A stretch of DNA of 64,000 nucleotides from Lantana camara (Eukaryota; Streptophyta; Magnoliopsida; Lamiales; Verbenaceae). A program made the position numbers and the translations under genes. The stretch spans positions 35,756,501 through 35,820,500 of the forward strand of contig CM074865.1 in assembly GCA_037501455.1 (NCBI GenBank), in the 5' to 3' direction. Positions 22,010-34,063 of the stretch are shown here, one piece after another; position 1 is the stretch's first letter; each line of letters begins with the position of its first letter. The notes under the pieces are model-generated. The model had not been told where the DNA came from. It ran no database searches and worked only from the letters and a program-made list of their open reading frames with translations.

Positions 22010-23224
22010 ATAACTAGTTTTACTTACTAAACTTAAAACCTATTGATGGAATGCTAGGAATTTAATTCAAAACTTGCATCTCGAATTAAACACCTATTTG
22101 TTCGAAATTAGCTTAATATTTAATGGGAATTTTCGAATCAACCGGAGAGTTGTCCGGTTCGACCTCACCAACATATATGTTATCCAATTTTATTAGTCTT
22201 GATTAATGCAAGTACACTTAAATGCATTTCAAACAAGCACATAAACAGATAACATGTCCTAGCATGATACTAACATGTAATGATCATGGGTTCTACCTAT
22301 CTTATGCGTGATATGTGGGAGCCACTCCACAATCACAAATTCTAACATACATGCCACATAAACAGTTCAAATCACATAAGGGAAAGCAGTAACAAAATAC
22401 GAGCCCTATCTCTATTACATTTAACAATTGAGATTCCCCTCCCTAACATTTTGAGGGGTCTTCACTTATGGCCTCCTTGTTACTTGAATGTGGTCCATCT
22501 TACTCCATGGGTGCATTGTCTCCAAAATGAAAATAAAACCTCACCACCTATCTCTACTCTCAAATTACAATAAAAAGAAAAAGACATAAAGTAATAAGGC
22601 TCAATCTTCATATTGGCCTTAGACAATTACACGGGGCATACCCCGGCCTCAAAAACAGTAATATGGAAAGCCACATAATAAATCACATAACAGTACGCAC
22701 ATAAGTGAGGCTCCAACCTCAATTGAAAAACGCAACTATAGGGCTCCAACCCCAATTTAAACCATCCATGTGCATAAATTAAAACCATACATAGATCTAA
22801 ACCCATGATCACCTAACATGCTTTTGCAAGAATTTAAATTTAGCCAATAAATTAAAATTCTCGTTTCAAGTCCTAATGACTCAAAACACGACTTAGATGC
22901 AATTCTTGTTCAAGAGCCTTTTCAATAAAACCTGAAAAAACATTAAACTAATAAAATTCCAATTAATTTCCAAAAATTAATAATTTTATTCTTTCATTAT
23001 TTTCAGAAAATAATATTCATAATTTTCCTAAAAATCAAATCGCTTTAATTTTTCAAAAATCCCAATTTAATCAAAATTTTAAAATAATTTTATTTTAACA
23101 AAACTGATTTTAAAAAGATAAAATTAAAATAAAATTAAATCGGGATTTTACGGACCGAAAAACACGAAACACGAAAACACGAAAACGAGCCCGGAAAAGG
23201 TGCCCAGCCACGTGAGGTACTGCC

Positions 23225-23410
23225 GCGCGCCAGCGGCGCGCACAGCGGGCGGGATGTTCCGCTCGCGTGCGCACGCTGGGCGTGCATCATGCGCGCGCCT
23301 GCGCGCAGCAGCGTCCGGCATGGCCTGGGCAGGCGTCCCGCGCGGTTGCGGGACGGACTGGGCGGGCGCGGCTAGGCGCGCCCGGGACGGCTCCCGCGCT
23401 GTTGCGGGAG
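23225..23410. repeat. GC-rich hairpin block in copia leader
   Basis: A GC-rich island in AT-rich DNA with four hairpins: GCGCGCC-AGC-GGCGCGC (23225-23241), GTCCCGC-N6-GCGGGAC (23335-23354), CGGGCGCG-GCTAGG-CGCGCCCG (23363-23384) and CTCCCGC-N6-GCGGGAG (23391-23410). The last three all have 6-nt loops. They would form stable structure in the genomic RNA just downstream of the PBS. Confidence 0.85.
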
Positions 23411-23734
23411 GTGCTGGGCGGCGGCGACGGGCCTGGGCGTGCGACGTGCTAGCACGCCTAGGCTCGTTGCTTTTCGTGTTCGTTTCGTATTTCTGGGTTT
23501 CTCGAAAAACCAGTTCAATCCAAAAATTAAAAAATTCGATTTAAACAAATTTCAACTAAAACAATTTTCAAAAACACGATTTGAGAAAACAGTTTTAGAA
23601 ATTCAGGAAAAATTACAGTTTCGTAATTCAGGCTTTCTAAAAGAACTCATGAATACCTAATTCGCATCTAAGCCTAAGAATTTCTACCAAATTCAGAAAT
23701 AATTGAGACGAATCAGAAACATGATTAACGAGGT

Positions 23735-23747
23735 GGCTCTGATACCA
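23735..23747 (-). other. Primer binding site of copia-2
   Basis: Minus strand TGGTATCAGAGCC, complementary to the 3' end of plant initiator tRNA-Met, two bases inside the 5' LTR. Confidence 0.93.
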
Positions 23748-23749
23748 CT

Positions 23750-25700
23750 TGTTGGAAAACACGAATCAGAAAGCAGCGGAATTTAAAAATTTTTCCAACA
23801 AAAGGACCTTGAACTCGCAATCGTGTAACCAAATTCGTAAAGATAGAAAACTTACTTTTCTTTTTATTCTTTCTTGAAGCGTTTCAAGCCACCCAAGAAC
23901 GCTCTTCTCGCGGCTTGATCCCCTCTCCTTGGTAAAGCTCGAATCTTCAAACTTCTAACTTGAAGCCTCTAGAGAAAGTCCACCAACTTGATCACAATCT
24001 AACTAGTAAGGATGCTAGTTCTCTAGTTAGTGTTTAGGCTTAACCTAGGGTTTAATTTAATCTTGGAGAAAGGAAGGTGTTCAACACATGAACCAAGAAT
24101 TGTCAATTAGCTCTAAAGGGGAGCATGAGCTCCCCTATATATAGGAAAGGGGAGGGGCGGCCGAAACTAGTCCTTTTTGGACTAGGATTTGGTTCCTCTC
24201 TCTCCTATTACTTGATCATCAAGTATTTTCCAACTTTGACTTTGAATTCTAATTCTAGTCAACTTTTAAGAGAGCTTAAAAATATCCAAACTATTTTTGG
24301 ATAATTTTATACTTTATTTATTATAAAATAAATAACTTATTTTATCTAATTAATTAATTCATAATTAATTAACTAGATTATTTTCTCCAAAATTAGACTT
24401 TCTTTTTAATTCAAAATTAAACCAAAGTCTATTAAATAATTAACTAATTAATTATTTAATATATATAATATATATATATATACACACGTGTGTGACACGT
24501 GTCACAGTGACACGTGTCACTCACGTGAGCCACACGTGTGAATTCACACGTGTGGAACCCTCTTGGCCCGATTAACTCGTTTAATCATTTTCAAGCCTCA
24601 ACTCATGTAACCAAGTTGTTGTGTGTGACCCTCTAGGTTCTCAATTCAATTAGCAGTGACCCTAATTAATTAATTCACTAATTAATTAATCAGTCCACAG
24701 ATTAAACGACCATAGTCTAGCAACAGGTGTTTAACCCCTAGCTGAATTGGAATGTTCGGATTCGACAGAACCTTTAAGTCATTGATTCATGTGAGATACA
24801 ATCCTCCTACTTACTATCTCTCAACCAAGATCTAGGGCAAGGGAATAATCAGAACCCTAATAATCTGGTCTTAAAGCTAAGTGCATTTCATATCCATTTG
24901 ATCTCAATCCAAGAAACACTTTTCTTGATGTCTTGATCTACTGCCTTGGCCAAGGACTCCATATGGCATATGAATGACTTACACAATAAGAGATCACCTT
25001 GCAAATGCAAGTGTAGGTCCTTTCTTGATTCTCATTCACTTTCATGAATCACTTGTGCAGCCCCAGCATAAGCCTTGAATCAGTTGTCTAAGGCGACACC
25101 CTTTAAAGCTTATACCTAAGACTACAGAGTTAACTCATAAAGTGACAAGGAACCTCAAGTCTAAGGATCAATTAATCACATCAATGACTCGTGAGATATT
25201 TCCTAATCTGGAAGTTTCCATTTCCTGAAATAGAAACTTCCTTTCCCATTTAGGAATGTTCTCACACGGGGCACCTCAGTGAACTTACTTATTAAAGTAA
25301 GCACCCTCATGTATCACGCACGTATCAACTATACACTTTGCACCTCCATGAAACAAGGTGGTCCTTCTTAAGGGCGTGATCCCACAAGCAAGCCTTAGAG
25401 GAGTCAGGTTGACACTCCCACTGTCTGTAGGACTCATCGGCTTGGAGTATTTTACTAATCATGACTTATGTGATATAGGGCTCGTTTCATGAACCATTTC
25501 ACCTAAATGGTAGAGTCCTAAAGTCATCAGGATTAGGGGAGTTCTCATACATGCACAGCTAAAGTAAACGCATACCAAACAAGAGCATATAAAGAAGTGT
25601 TGCCTCAATTCGTTATTTTATTCAAAGATTGTCTGTGATTACAATAAGGAAAAGCACAAAGCGGATATACAATCGGCTTTCTAGGGCACTATTCCTAACA
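23750..25700 (-). repeat. 5' LTR of copia-2
   Basis: 1951 bp, almost identical to 15595-17545. TATA box at 24136-24143 and G-box array at about 24482-24555, both read on the minus strand, would drive the genomic transcript. Confidence 0.97.
24136..24143 (-). promoter_or_regulatory. TATA box in the copia-2 5' LTR
   Basis: TATATATA in the same context as 3996-4003 of copia-1. As it lies in the 5' LTR it is the predicted promoter of the intact polyprotein. Confidence 0.7.
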
Positions 25701-26714
25701 AGATTGTCCTGACTTAACAAACCTCCTGTTAAAAGTCGGTGTCAATAGTCTAAGTGTGGCGGCCAGTATTGGTGATGTCGTTGGCGCTCACCTCCCGAGC
25801 ATCACCTCCACACATAATCGCCGGGCCCAAACTGTAAACTGTATGCTTGCATTTAAGATTACCAGTGACCAGAGTATCACTCCAGTATGCTAACTATAAC
25901 ATGTGAAACTGTCTGTAAAACATATGATTCTGTCTGAAAACATGTGATGCTGTCTGTAAACTGTACTTTGAAAACATATGCAAAACATGTAACTGTCTTT
26001 GAACAAGAATGCAGAACTTTGGAAAACATGTACTGTAGATCAAGGTATACTATTAAAGTATGAATGATCCTTTCAAGAGAATGTCCCCGATAAAAGGGAT
26101 ACTTCAAAACAAGGTTTAGCTTTGAATTTCAAAACATATGATACGATAGTATAATCGTGGTTCCAGTTGGAAAACATTTATAACTTCACCTCACCTAACA
26201 GTAACAAAGGTAGGTAGACAGATTAAGGGGTGCCCTGGGGATCCCAGTGCTCAACTTTAACTCCTGTAAGTAGTGTACTAGAGTGAGCTTAACAACTAAG
26301 ACCCACTACTAACCAAGATGCATATGAAATGCAAGAAACAATGAACAAGGAACATGTAAAGAACATATAACACAAGAGAGTAATACCATTTAAGGTATTC
26401 AAGAAAGGTAACACACAAAGGAATACGTCAAAGTGAGTTACTCTTAACGTTAGACTATGATCTTACTATAACCGAGTAAGCTTTAGTCAAATTATGAATC
26501 CTATCGCAAACCTTAGGTTAAGAAAGAAGTCCACGAAAGAAAACACATTTTAGACCCTGGATATGGAAACCCTAGGTGCAAATGTCTATAGAGAAAGCAC
26601 AAGTTTTAATTCATTTTTACTATTTAAAAGCACTATTCAAAAGTACTATTCATGATTACTATTCACGATTACTATTCACAGGTCGGGTCAAAGGGTCGGG
26701 TCAAACCCTTACTA

Positions 26715-26798
26715 TACACACACCCACACACACACGGTACACACATACACCATGCACGAACACACACACACACACGGCATGCACACACACACACACCC
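26715..26798. repeat. CA-rich microsatellite in B 3' LTR
   Basis: (CA)n broken by GG and GC. Its partner in the 5' LTR is at about 37089-37172 and differs by a few bases. It directly follows two copies of GGGTCAAA. Confidence 0.9.
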
Positions 26799-28688
26799 TA
26801 ATCAAATTATGATCTTGATTATAACCTATAGTTTCAAGTTCATGTTAATATAATCAAGTGTGATCTAGGTTAAAGGTATAACCTATAGTTAAGAGATCCA
26901 ATTAAGGCATAAGATCAAGTTATGAAACACTATTCTACCTTAAGTTATAACATGTGACACTATTAAAGTGTATAACATGATCAAGGCACTAATCCATTAA
27001 TCCATATCATAACATAAGCTCAATTCATAATTCAAGAGTCATATAACAATGTGACAACATGTCACAACATAACTCATATCATATCATATCATATCATAAA
27101 CCTTTAGGCATGTAACATGTAACAATTTAATTCAATATCAACATGTAACAAGTTGTGACATAATAAATTGTAAATCACTATTCCATTAGCTAACATGCAT
27201 GAACATAATTTAAATTCCATAATCATGCATCAATTCTCATAATATAACAACCATATCACATGATCATAGCATATACTAGAGCAATTGATAACATATTCAA
27301 GCATATACTAAACAATTAAAACATATAAGCAACTATCAAAACATATCATAAAAACTATATAATAAATGCATAAAATAAAATCCTATATGGCTTAGGGAAG
27401 ACCCTAAGACCCAACCTAAACATAATATAAACATACCATAACATAAAAACATAAACTAAACTAAACATAACATAAAAACAAAACAAACTAACCTATAGCT
27501 ACAAGGGGGGGTGGTCGACGGCAAAGAGGGGGAGAGGGAGAGAAGAAAGGGTGTTGCCAACACAACTTTGAGCAAGGAATGAAATGCCATGGGAGGGGTA
27601 TTTATAGGTGTGAAGAAGCCCCTCACCTTGCAATTAGAGATGGCTTAAGGGTAGGAGAGCAAAACAAGAGTTCATCCACTTGTGTCTTCTAGAAGCTTTA
27701 GGGATTAAGAAGGAAAAAATGGGGCTGCTGGGGGTAGTTCTGTAATTTCGTCCCCCAAGGCTCGAGGATAAGTGGCTGGAAGTATAACCATTCCGACGGC
27801 AAGAAAATTAGCTTCGAAACGCATATTCATTCATCGAAATCGGATTTACCGTTTGAAAGATACATTAGTTTTAGTGAATAAAAGTTTTGAGCTCGAAACT
27901 CGATATGAGTGAAAAACGACTTTCTAAAATGATTTTCAAGTCCGGATTGCTTCTAAAATTCAAGAAATAAATCGAGAAGCGTTTTGAGTCCAAAATCGAC
28001 TATAAAACGTTTTACCGTTAAAAAGTTGAAAACGTAGGATGAATAGTGAATCCTCACGTACGAACGTACGCTTCAAATTTTCAAGTTAGGACTTGAATCA
28101 AGAGTTGTAAAACATCTCAAAAATCTTGAAATAGCTCAAGTAGTGCAAATCCGAAGAGAAAACATTTTCCGAATGAAAACCGTTCGTAAAAGGAATAGTA
28201 AACTAGGGTTTTCAAAAACGTTTTCAATAAAACAAAGTTCCGGAATGGATTTCCAAGCCAAGAATGATTTCAAAAGACTCGTCTCGATTCAAGGATCGAT
28301 TTGACTGTAACTTGGGTAGAAAAAGGTATCAGAATCAAAAGCTCATTTTCTGATGAATAGTAACTTTGGTCGGTAAGTTCCAAAAATACCCTTATGGCTC
28401 AAGAAAGACTTTCTGAGTTCGGGAAACAAGTTCAAACGATTGGGAAACATGTGTGATGAACCTCTAGGGTTCGAGTATCAATATGAACAAAGTAGGCTCG
28501 GGTTATGAATAGTAAATTGTATCAAAGGTCAAGAACTCCCCCTTAAAGCATGTCAGAACAAATACGAGCACAAAGTTCATGTAAGAATGCAATGCACGAT
28601 GATTCAAAAAGTTGGATCACGGTCTATAAACGCTTTACCACTGCCTTAACTTACTGTTTTCATCCAGGCCCTGTTTTGGGCTGTTACA

Positions 28689-28704
28689 ATCACCCCTCCT
28701 TAAA
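28689..28704 (-). other. Polypurine tract of B
   Basis: Minus strand TTAAGGAGGGGTGAT just before the LTR start, the usual position for plus-strand priming. Confidence 0.8.
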
Positions 28705-28745
28705 GAGAATCTGTCCTCAGATTCTTCCGCTGTAACTGCAAACAA

Positions 28746-28850
28746 CTAAGGGTGATGTTTCTGCATTTTATCTTCTGTCTCCCAGGTTGCCTCTTCTGTC
28801 CCATGTCCCTTCCAAAGGACTTTAACCAAAGGAATCTTCCTATTCCTCAG
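28746..28850 (-). pseudogene. Chromodomain-like tail of B, out of frame
   Basis: On the minus strand a second frame continues past the stop of the integrase ORF, with chromodomain-type residues (PLVKVLWKG, then EEATWE) ending at TAG 28746-28748. A one-base loss just before the end of the integrase frame (around 28858-28864) moves it out of frame. The chromodomain of chromoviruses binds histone marks and steers integration to heterochromatin, so this break would remove targeting from the product. Confidence 0.75.
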
Positions 28851-30385
28851 CTCTTGAAACTTCCTATCAAAATTTTAGCGGGCTTCAAAACATAAGTCAG
28901 ATCCGGTTCCAACGGTATCTCCTCTACCTGCACAACCTCGGTCTCATCCGAGAAACACTTGTGAAGCTGAGATACATGAAATACGTTGTGGATTCCTGTT
29001 AGACCTATAGGCAAATCCAATCTATAAGCAGTGGGTCCGACTCTCTCCAGTATCTCATACGGTCCAACATATCTCGGGTTTAACTTTCCACCTTTCCCAA
29101 TTCGGGAAAACCCTTTCCTTGGCGATGCCTTCAGAAATACCTTTTCGCCCACTGCGAATTCCAAATCCCTTCTTCGTCGATCAGCATAACTTTTCTGCCT
29201 GTCCTGGGCAGCTTCCATTCTCTGCCGAATGATCTGAATCTTTTCTGTCGCTTCTCTTATCCATTTGGCAGAATTCACTCTGATCGGTCCTTCCTCAGTA
29301 CATCTCGCTTCATCCAAATCCCAGTATAACGGGGATCTACATCTCCTTCCATATAGAGCTTCATGTGGAGCGGCTTTAATAGAAGCTTGATAACTATTAT
29401 TGTATGCAAACTCCACAAGAGGTAAACAATCTTTCCAACTTTCCTGGAAGTCCAAAGCGCAAGCTCTTAGCATATCTTCCAAGTATTTGATCATCCTTTC
29501 TGATTGTCCATCCGTCTGAGGATGCGCTGCAGTACTGAAGTTCAACTTTGTTCCCATCAAAATCTGAATTTCTTTCCATAAGTGCGACGTGAATTTCGGA
29601 TCCCTGTCCGACACTATACTGTTTGGAACTCCATGTAGTCTAACAATCTCTTGCTGATATAACTTTGCCAACGTGCTGACCTTATCCGTCGTCTTTACTG
29701 GCAAAAAGTGTGCTGACTTTGTCAATCGATCAATGATCACCCAGATACTATCTTGTCCTCCTCTGACTTTGGGTAATCCAGTGACAAAATCCATCGTGAT
29801 TTGCTCCCACTTCCACGTCGGAATCGGTAATGGTTGCAACTTCCCACTCGGTTTCTGGTGCTCAGCTTTAACTTTCTGACAAGTTAAGCACTTCTTGACA
29901 TAGTTGGCTATGTCTCTCTTCATTCCGTTCCACCAGAAATGCGTCTTAACCTCTTGATACATCTTAGTGCCTCCGGGATGTATCGTGTACTTAGTCTTAT
30001 GCGCTTCATCGAGAATCTCTTTCCTCAAAACTGTTGGTACGCATACTCGACCTTTGTACCTCAATATTCCATGTTCATCAACCCTGAACTTAGTCTCATC
30101 ATCCTTCTCCTTAGATTCGAGACATTTCTTAATCCACTCGTCGTTCTTCTGTGCCTCTAGCACTTGTTCTTTCAAAGGTGATATCATCACAACGTTCGCG
30201 ATTCGAGCTTTAGTTATCACCTCCATTCTTTCTCTTCGAACAACCTCGGGGTTGGCAGAAATCTGTGCCAAACGAACTTTTCTGCTTAGAGCATCTGCTA
30301 CAACATTCGCCTTTCCTGGATGGTACTGAATAATGCAATCGTAGTCCTCCAAAAATTCCATCCATCTCTTTTGTCGCATATTCAA
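28847..30385 (-). pseudogene. pol: B pol segment 3: RNase H end and integrase
   Basis: 512 codons open from an internal Met; the real frame continues upstream through a TAG at about 30402. After the RNase H end (YHPGKANVVADALSR) come the integrase zinc finger (H129, H136, C166, C169) and catalytic D199, D260, E296 with 35 residues between the last two, then the GPYEILERVGPTAYRL C-terminal motif and HVSQLHKC. It ends prematurely through the frameshift described for 28746-28850. It lies in the same frame as the gag and RT segments, so all three are one broken gag-pol gene. Confidence 0.92.
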
Positions 30386-30571
30386 CTCCTTCTGAGTGAA
30401 TAGCTATCGCAGGCTCTTATGATCAGTAAAGATCTCAAACGTAACTCCATACAGGTAATGTCTCCACTTTCCAAGAGCAAAAATTATCGCTGCTAACTCC
30501 AAATCATGTGTCGAGTAGTTGACTTCATGTGTTTTGAGTTTCCTTGATGCATACGCAATCACCTTCCCATT

Positions 30572-32458
30572 CTACATGAAAACTCCTCCTAGTCCTTCTT
30601 TTGAAGCATCGGTGTAGACTGTATATCCTTCTTTTCCTTCTGGTAACGCTAACACGGGTGCAGTTGTTAGCATCTCCTTCAATCTTTGAAAACTTTGCTC
30701 ACACTTCTCAGTCCATTCAAACTTCCCTTCTTTCTTTGTCAACTTAGTGAGAGGTGTAGCTATCTTCGAGAAATCTTGGACAAACCTCCGGTAGTAACCA
30801 GCTAATCCCAGAAAACTCCTCACTTCTGAAGGATTCTTCGGTGACTTCCAATCCATAATCGTCTCGATCTTCGAGGGATCTACTTCGATTCCAGATCCTG
30901 ATATGATGTGTCCGAGAAATGTAACTCTCTCAAGCCAGAACTCACATTTACTGAACTTTGCATATAGCTTGTGATCCAGCAAAGTGCGTAACACGATTCG
31001 AAGATGTTCAGCATGTTCCTCCGGTGTCTTTGAAAATACCAAAATATCGTCGATGAAGATCACTACAAACTTGTCGATAAACGGCTTGAATATACGGTGC
31101 ATCATATCCATGAATGCAGCTGGTGCGTTCGTCAAACCAAACGGCATTACTACAAACTCATAATATCCATATCGGCTGTTGAAAGCAGTCTTCGGAATAT
31201 CTGCTTCCCTGATCTTCAATTGATAATACCCTTGTCTAAGATCTAACTTGGAGTAGACCTTCGATCCTTGTAGTATGTCGAACAGCTCTTCGATATGAGG
31301 GAGAGGATACTTATTCTTGATTGTCATCCTGTTCAGCTCCCGATAGTCAATGCATAAACGCAATGATCCATCCTTTTTCTTAACGAAAAGTACAGGCGCT
31401 CCCCACGGCGAGGTGCTCGGTCGAACATATCCTGACTCAATCAACTCGTCCAATTGCTTTCTCAGTTCATCTAATTCAGCTGGAGCCATTCTATAAGGTG
31501 TCTTGGAGTATGGCTCAGCTCCTGATATCGTCTCGATTGTAAATTCCAACTCTCGGTCAGGAGGTAACGAATCCAAATGCTCAGGAAACACATCTAGGAA
31601 CTCGTTCACCACTTCCACTTCTTCGATCTTAAGTTGATCTTTCGGTCTATTCAAAAGATAAGCCACAAATCCACTAGCTCCTTTCTGAATCAACTTCTTA
31701 GCTTCCATCGAAGAAATCACTGATAACTTCTCAACTTTCCCTTCTGATGTCCCACTTTCATCTTCTTCCAAGATGATCTGTTTCTTGTAACAATCCAACT
31801 TAACTCGGTACTTAGACAACCAATCCATACCAAGTATAACATCGTATCTTGTCATCGGTAACTCAATCAGATCCGTCGGGTAACAACGGGTACCAATACA
31901 TATAGGGCAGCGTTTATATACTTGATCCGTAACAAGGAAAGTTCCCAAAGGAGAACTCACTTCAAATTTATATGGCAAGTATTCAAGTGGAAACTGTAAA
32001 TGCGCACATAATTCAGAAGCAACAAATGAATGCGTAGCACCAGGGTCATATAAGACCTTAACTGGCGTGTTAAGAATGTGCACAATACCTTCCACAACAG
32101 ACGAAGGATCAACCTCCTCCTTACCATCCAAAGCATAAGCTCTGCCTTTGACCACCGGTTTGTTCGTCGTACCCACCACTGCTTTTCCTTTATCCTGGAC
32201 CCCAAATCTCCTGATCTTGTGCGGGCAACTATCCATCTGGTGCTCAGGGGAACCACACGCGAAACACTGTCCAGCTTTCTTGCGACAGTTCTCCTCAGTG
32301 TGTCCCGTTCGGCGACAATATCGGCAAACAATTTCCTCTGGACCTGGCTGAGGTGCTCTCTGCGGTTGTGGCGCCTTCTGATACTGCTGTGGCGCTTTCT
32401 GCTTCTGTGCTTGCTGTTTCGGTGGAGCATTCTGCTGCTGACGCTGTGGTGTTACCAT
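30572..32458 (-). pseudogene. pol: B pol segment 2: zinc knuckles, protease, RT, start of RNase H
   Basis: 628 codons. Two CX2CX4HX4C zinc knuckles (C45-C58 and C65-C78) end Gag. The protease has D138 in YDPGATHSF, where P replaces the usual S/T of the active-site triad. RT follows with D406 and the FIDD motif at 468-471, then the first RNase H aspartate in [10 protein letters not shown]. The frame ends at TAG 30572-30574 just after GGVFM; relatives carry glutamine there, so a C-to-T change of CAG is likely. The first Met at 32458 is internal; a TAG 42 nt upstream separates it from the gag segment. Confidence 0.92.
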
Positions 32459-32500
32459 TGGCCTCTTTCCAGTTCCTTGGGGAAAAGATCCGGAAGGTCG

Positions 32501-33244
32501 CTAATTACCTTGATAAGGCTTAGGGTTAGAAGGTCCTTGACGGGCAGTAGTTATCTTGATCTCCTTGTGTGCAGCTTCAACCCTTAGCGCTCTATCAACA
32601 GCCTGGTTGTAGGTCTCAATAACCAAAGATGCAAGTGCCAATCGAAGTTCGGGCTTCAGTCCATCAATAAACCTCTTCGTCTTGCGACGCTCATTAGTCA
32701 GAATATGAGGCGCATACTTGATCAGCCTCACAAACCTAGCTTCATACTCCATCACATTCATAGTTCCCTGAACCAGACTCATAAACTCAGCCTCCCGTGC
32801 ATCACGAGTCACTTGAGGCTTATACTTCTGTTGAAACTCTCTGATAAACTCATCCCAACTTCCTTCAACATTATTCTCAATCCACATATGCTGAACGTGC
32901 TTCCACCAATTGTATGCAGCTCCTTCCATAAGAAAAGTAGCATACCGAACTCGTTCACGATCCTCTGGGTAGATCTCCATAGCCTCGAAAATCTTCTCAA
33001 GACTGGTAATCCAATTCTCAGCCTTTATGTCGTTCGGTTCTCCATAGAACTTAGGCGGATTCATCCTCAGAAACTTCTCCAATGACCTTTCATTAGGAGG
33101 ATTATCTCTCGGTGCACAAGCCCTCATAAATTGTCGTAGCACATCCCTTAATTCCGGAGTTCTTTCTCTTTCAGGGGGTGGCGTGACATCTCTTTGGGGT
33201 GGCAGTGGTGGTACACGATTCCGGGGTGCTCTTCTCGGTGGCAT
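32501..33244 (-). pseudogene. gag: B gag, N-terminal segment
   Basis: Start chosen at MPPRRAPRNR (33244), because gag of element G begins alike (MPPRRYHRR), although the frame is open to 33322. A proline-rich start is followed by the Ty3-type retrotransposon gag core (NWITSLEKIFEAM, YNWWKHV, WDEFIREFQQKY, EFMSLVQGTMNVMEYEARF). It stops at TAG 32498-32500 in the same frame as segment 2, before the zinc knuckles. Product alone would lack RNA-binding knuckles. Confidence 0.9.
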
Positions 33245-34063
33245 GTTGTTACTGAATTCACAAGCATTCAGATACATATATTCGATGCATGGCATATAAT
33301 GATTCACAGAATCCGTAACCACGTATTCACATTCTCACGTAGTCACACATAAGTATGAGAACAACACATTCCCATAACAACATGTCAGCAAAGATTCAAG
33401 ATCTCCAAACATATCATATAATCAGAAACAATTTGTCAGACAACATGTAAACAAGAACAGAAGCTCGGGCAACATATCAACATATCAGAAACATATATAA
33501 CATATCCCAAAACATGATCAACATATAAAACGGGAACAGAACGTGTACTGTCATAACAACAAGAACTGTAACATGATCAACATATCCAGAAGCGTATTCA
33601 ACATATCAAGAATAATAGCATGCTAACAATAAATGAAATGGCATGATCCTATCAACGGTCCTAATGGTATCGTGAAGCAACTCTAAGACTCATGCAATGA
33701 CAGTTATGGAAAGCAGTAAACAGATATTCAACATAAAGCCGAAAGTGTTACAACTGTGCAAGGTTTGGTAAAATTTACTACAGGCCACATGTTAACAGTA
33801 TTAATTCAAAATGGGGAGGACCCGATACTATCGAGTTGACTCCCTTACAGGCCTTACCAATCCGTCCAACCCTGCTGAAAATAACCTAGTAGGTACCAAG
33901 TCATCTGAACCGTCATCCGTGGTGCCAAAAGTCGGGGATCATCTACCAGAGCTATACATCCCCTCATCCAAAAGTCAGTCCTGAACTGTCCCGGCTATAC
34001 GTCCGCCATCCATAGATAGATATATATGCATCAGTACTATATACAGAAATCTCTCATCAGCAA
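33245..34063 (-). other. Non-coding spacer between extra ORF and gag of B
   Basis: About 820 bp, AT-rich, with many AACATATC-like short repeats around 33400-33620. No supported frame on either strand. An untranslated leader or intron of the element is the most likely role. Confidence 0.5.

Larger units (their letters stand above)
21483..23734 (-). other. Copia-2 leader (untranslated, 2.25 kb)
   Basis: Non-coding stretch between PBS and gag. It holds four copies of an 18-nt motif near its 3' end, an AT-rich middle and a GC-rich hairpin block near the PBS. The small ORFs here (for example 23200-23544 on the opposite strand) follow the GC-rich block and look accidental. Leaders of about 2 kb are known in BARE-type copia elements. 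Confidence 0.85.
15595..25700 (-). mobile_element. Copia-2: complete Ty1/copia element, minus strand
   Basis: 10,106 bp with 5-bp duplication AGATT (15590-15594 and 25701-25705). The uninterrupted site survives in the other LTR of B (AGATT at 36063-36067, same flanks). The two 1951-bp LTRs differ at only two positions that I found (near 17401 versus 25559, and near 17507 versus 25665), so the insertion is very recent. PBS, a 2.2-kb leader, one intact polyprotein frame and polypurine tract are all present. By sequence it could be autonomous. Confidence 0.98.
14459..28688 (-). repeat. 3' LTR of B, split by copia-2
   Basis: Pieces 14459-15594 and 25701-28688, ends TGTAACGCCCCC...GGGCTGTTACA on the + strand. 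It matches 34932-39060 throughout. It includes a 40-bp tandem repeat, a CA-rich tract, a TATA box read on the minus strand (27599-27606) and a donor-like site (27487-27492). No gene in either piece. Confidence 0.95.

Noticed and set aside
23200..23544. 114-codon ORF on the + strand, alanine/arginine-rich
   Set aside because: Antisense to copia-2 and explained by its GC-rich hairpin block, where stops are rare by composition.
29673..33085. + strand ORFs of 60-169 codons over B gag-pol
   Set aside because: Antisense shadows of the gag-pol frame, no independent features.
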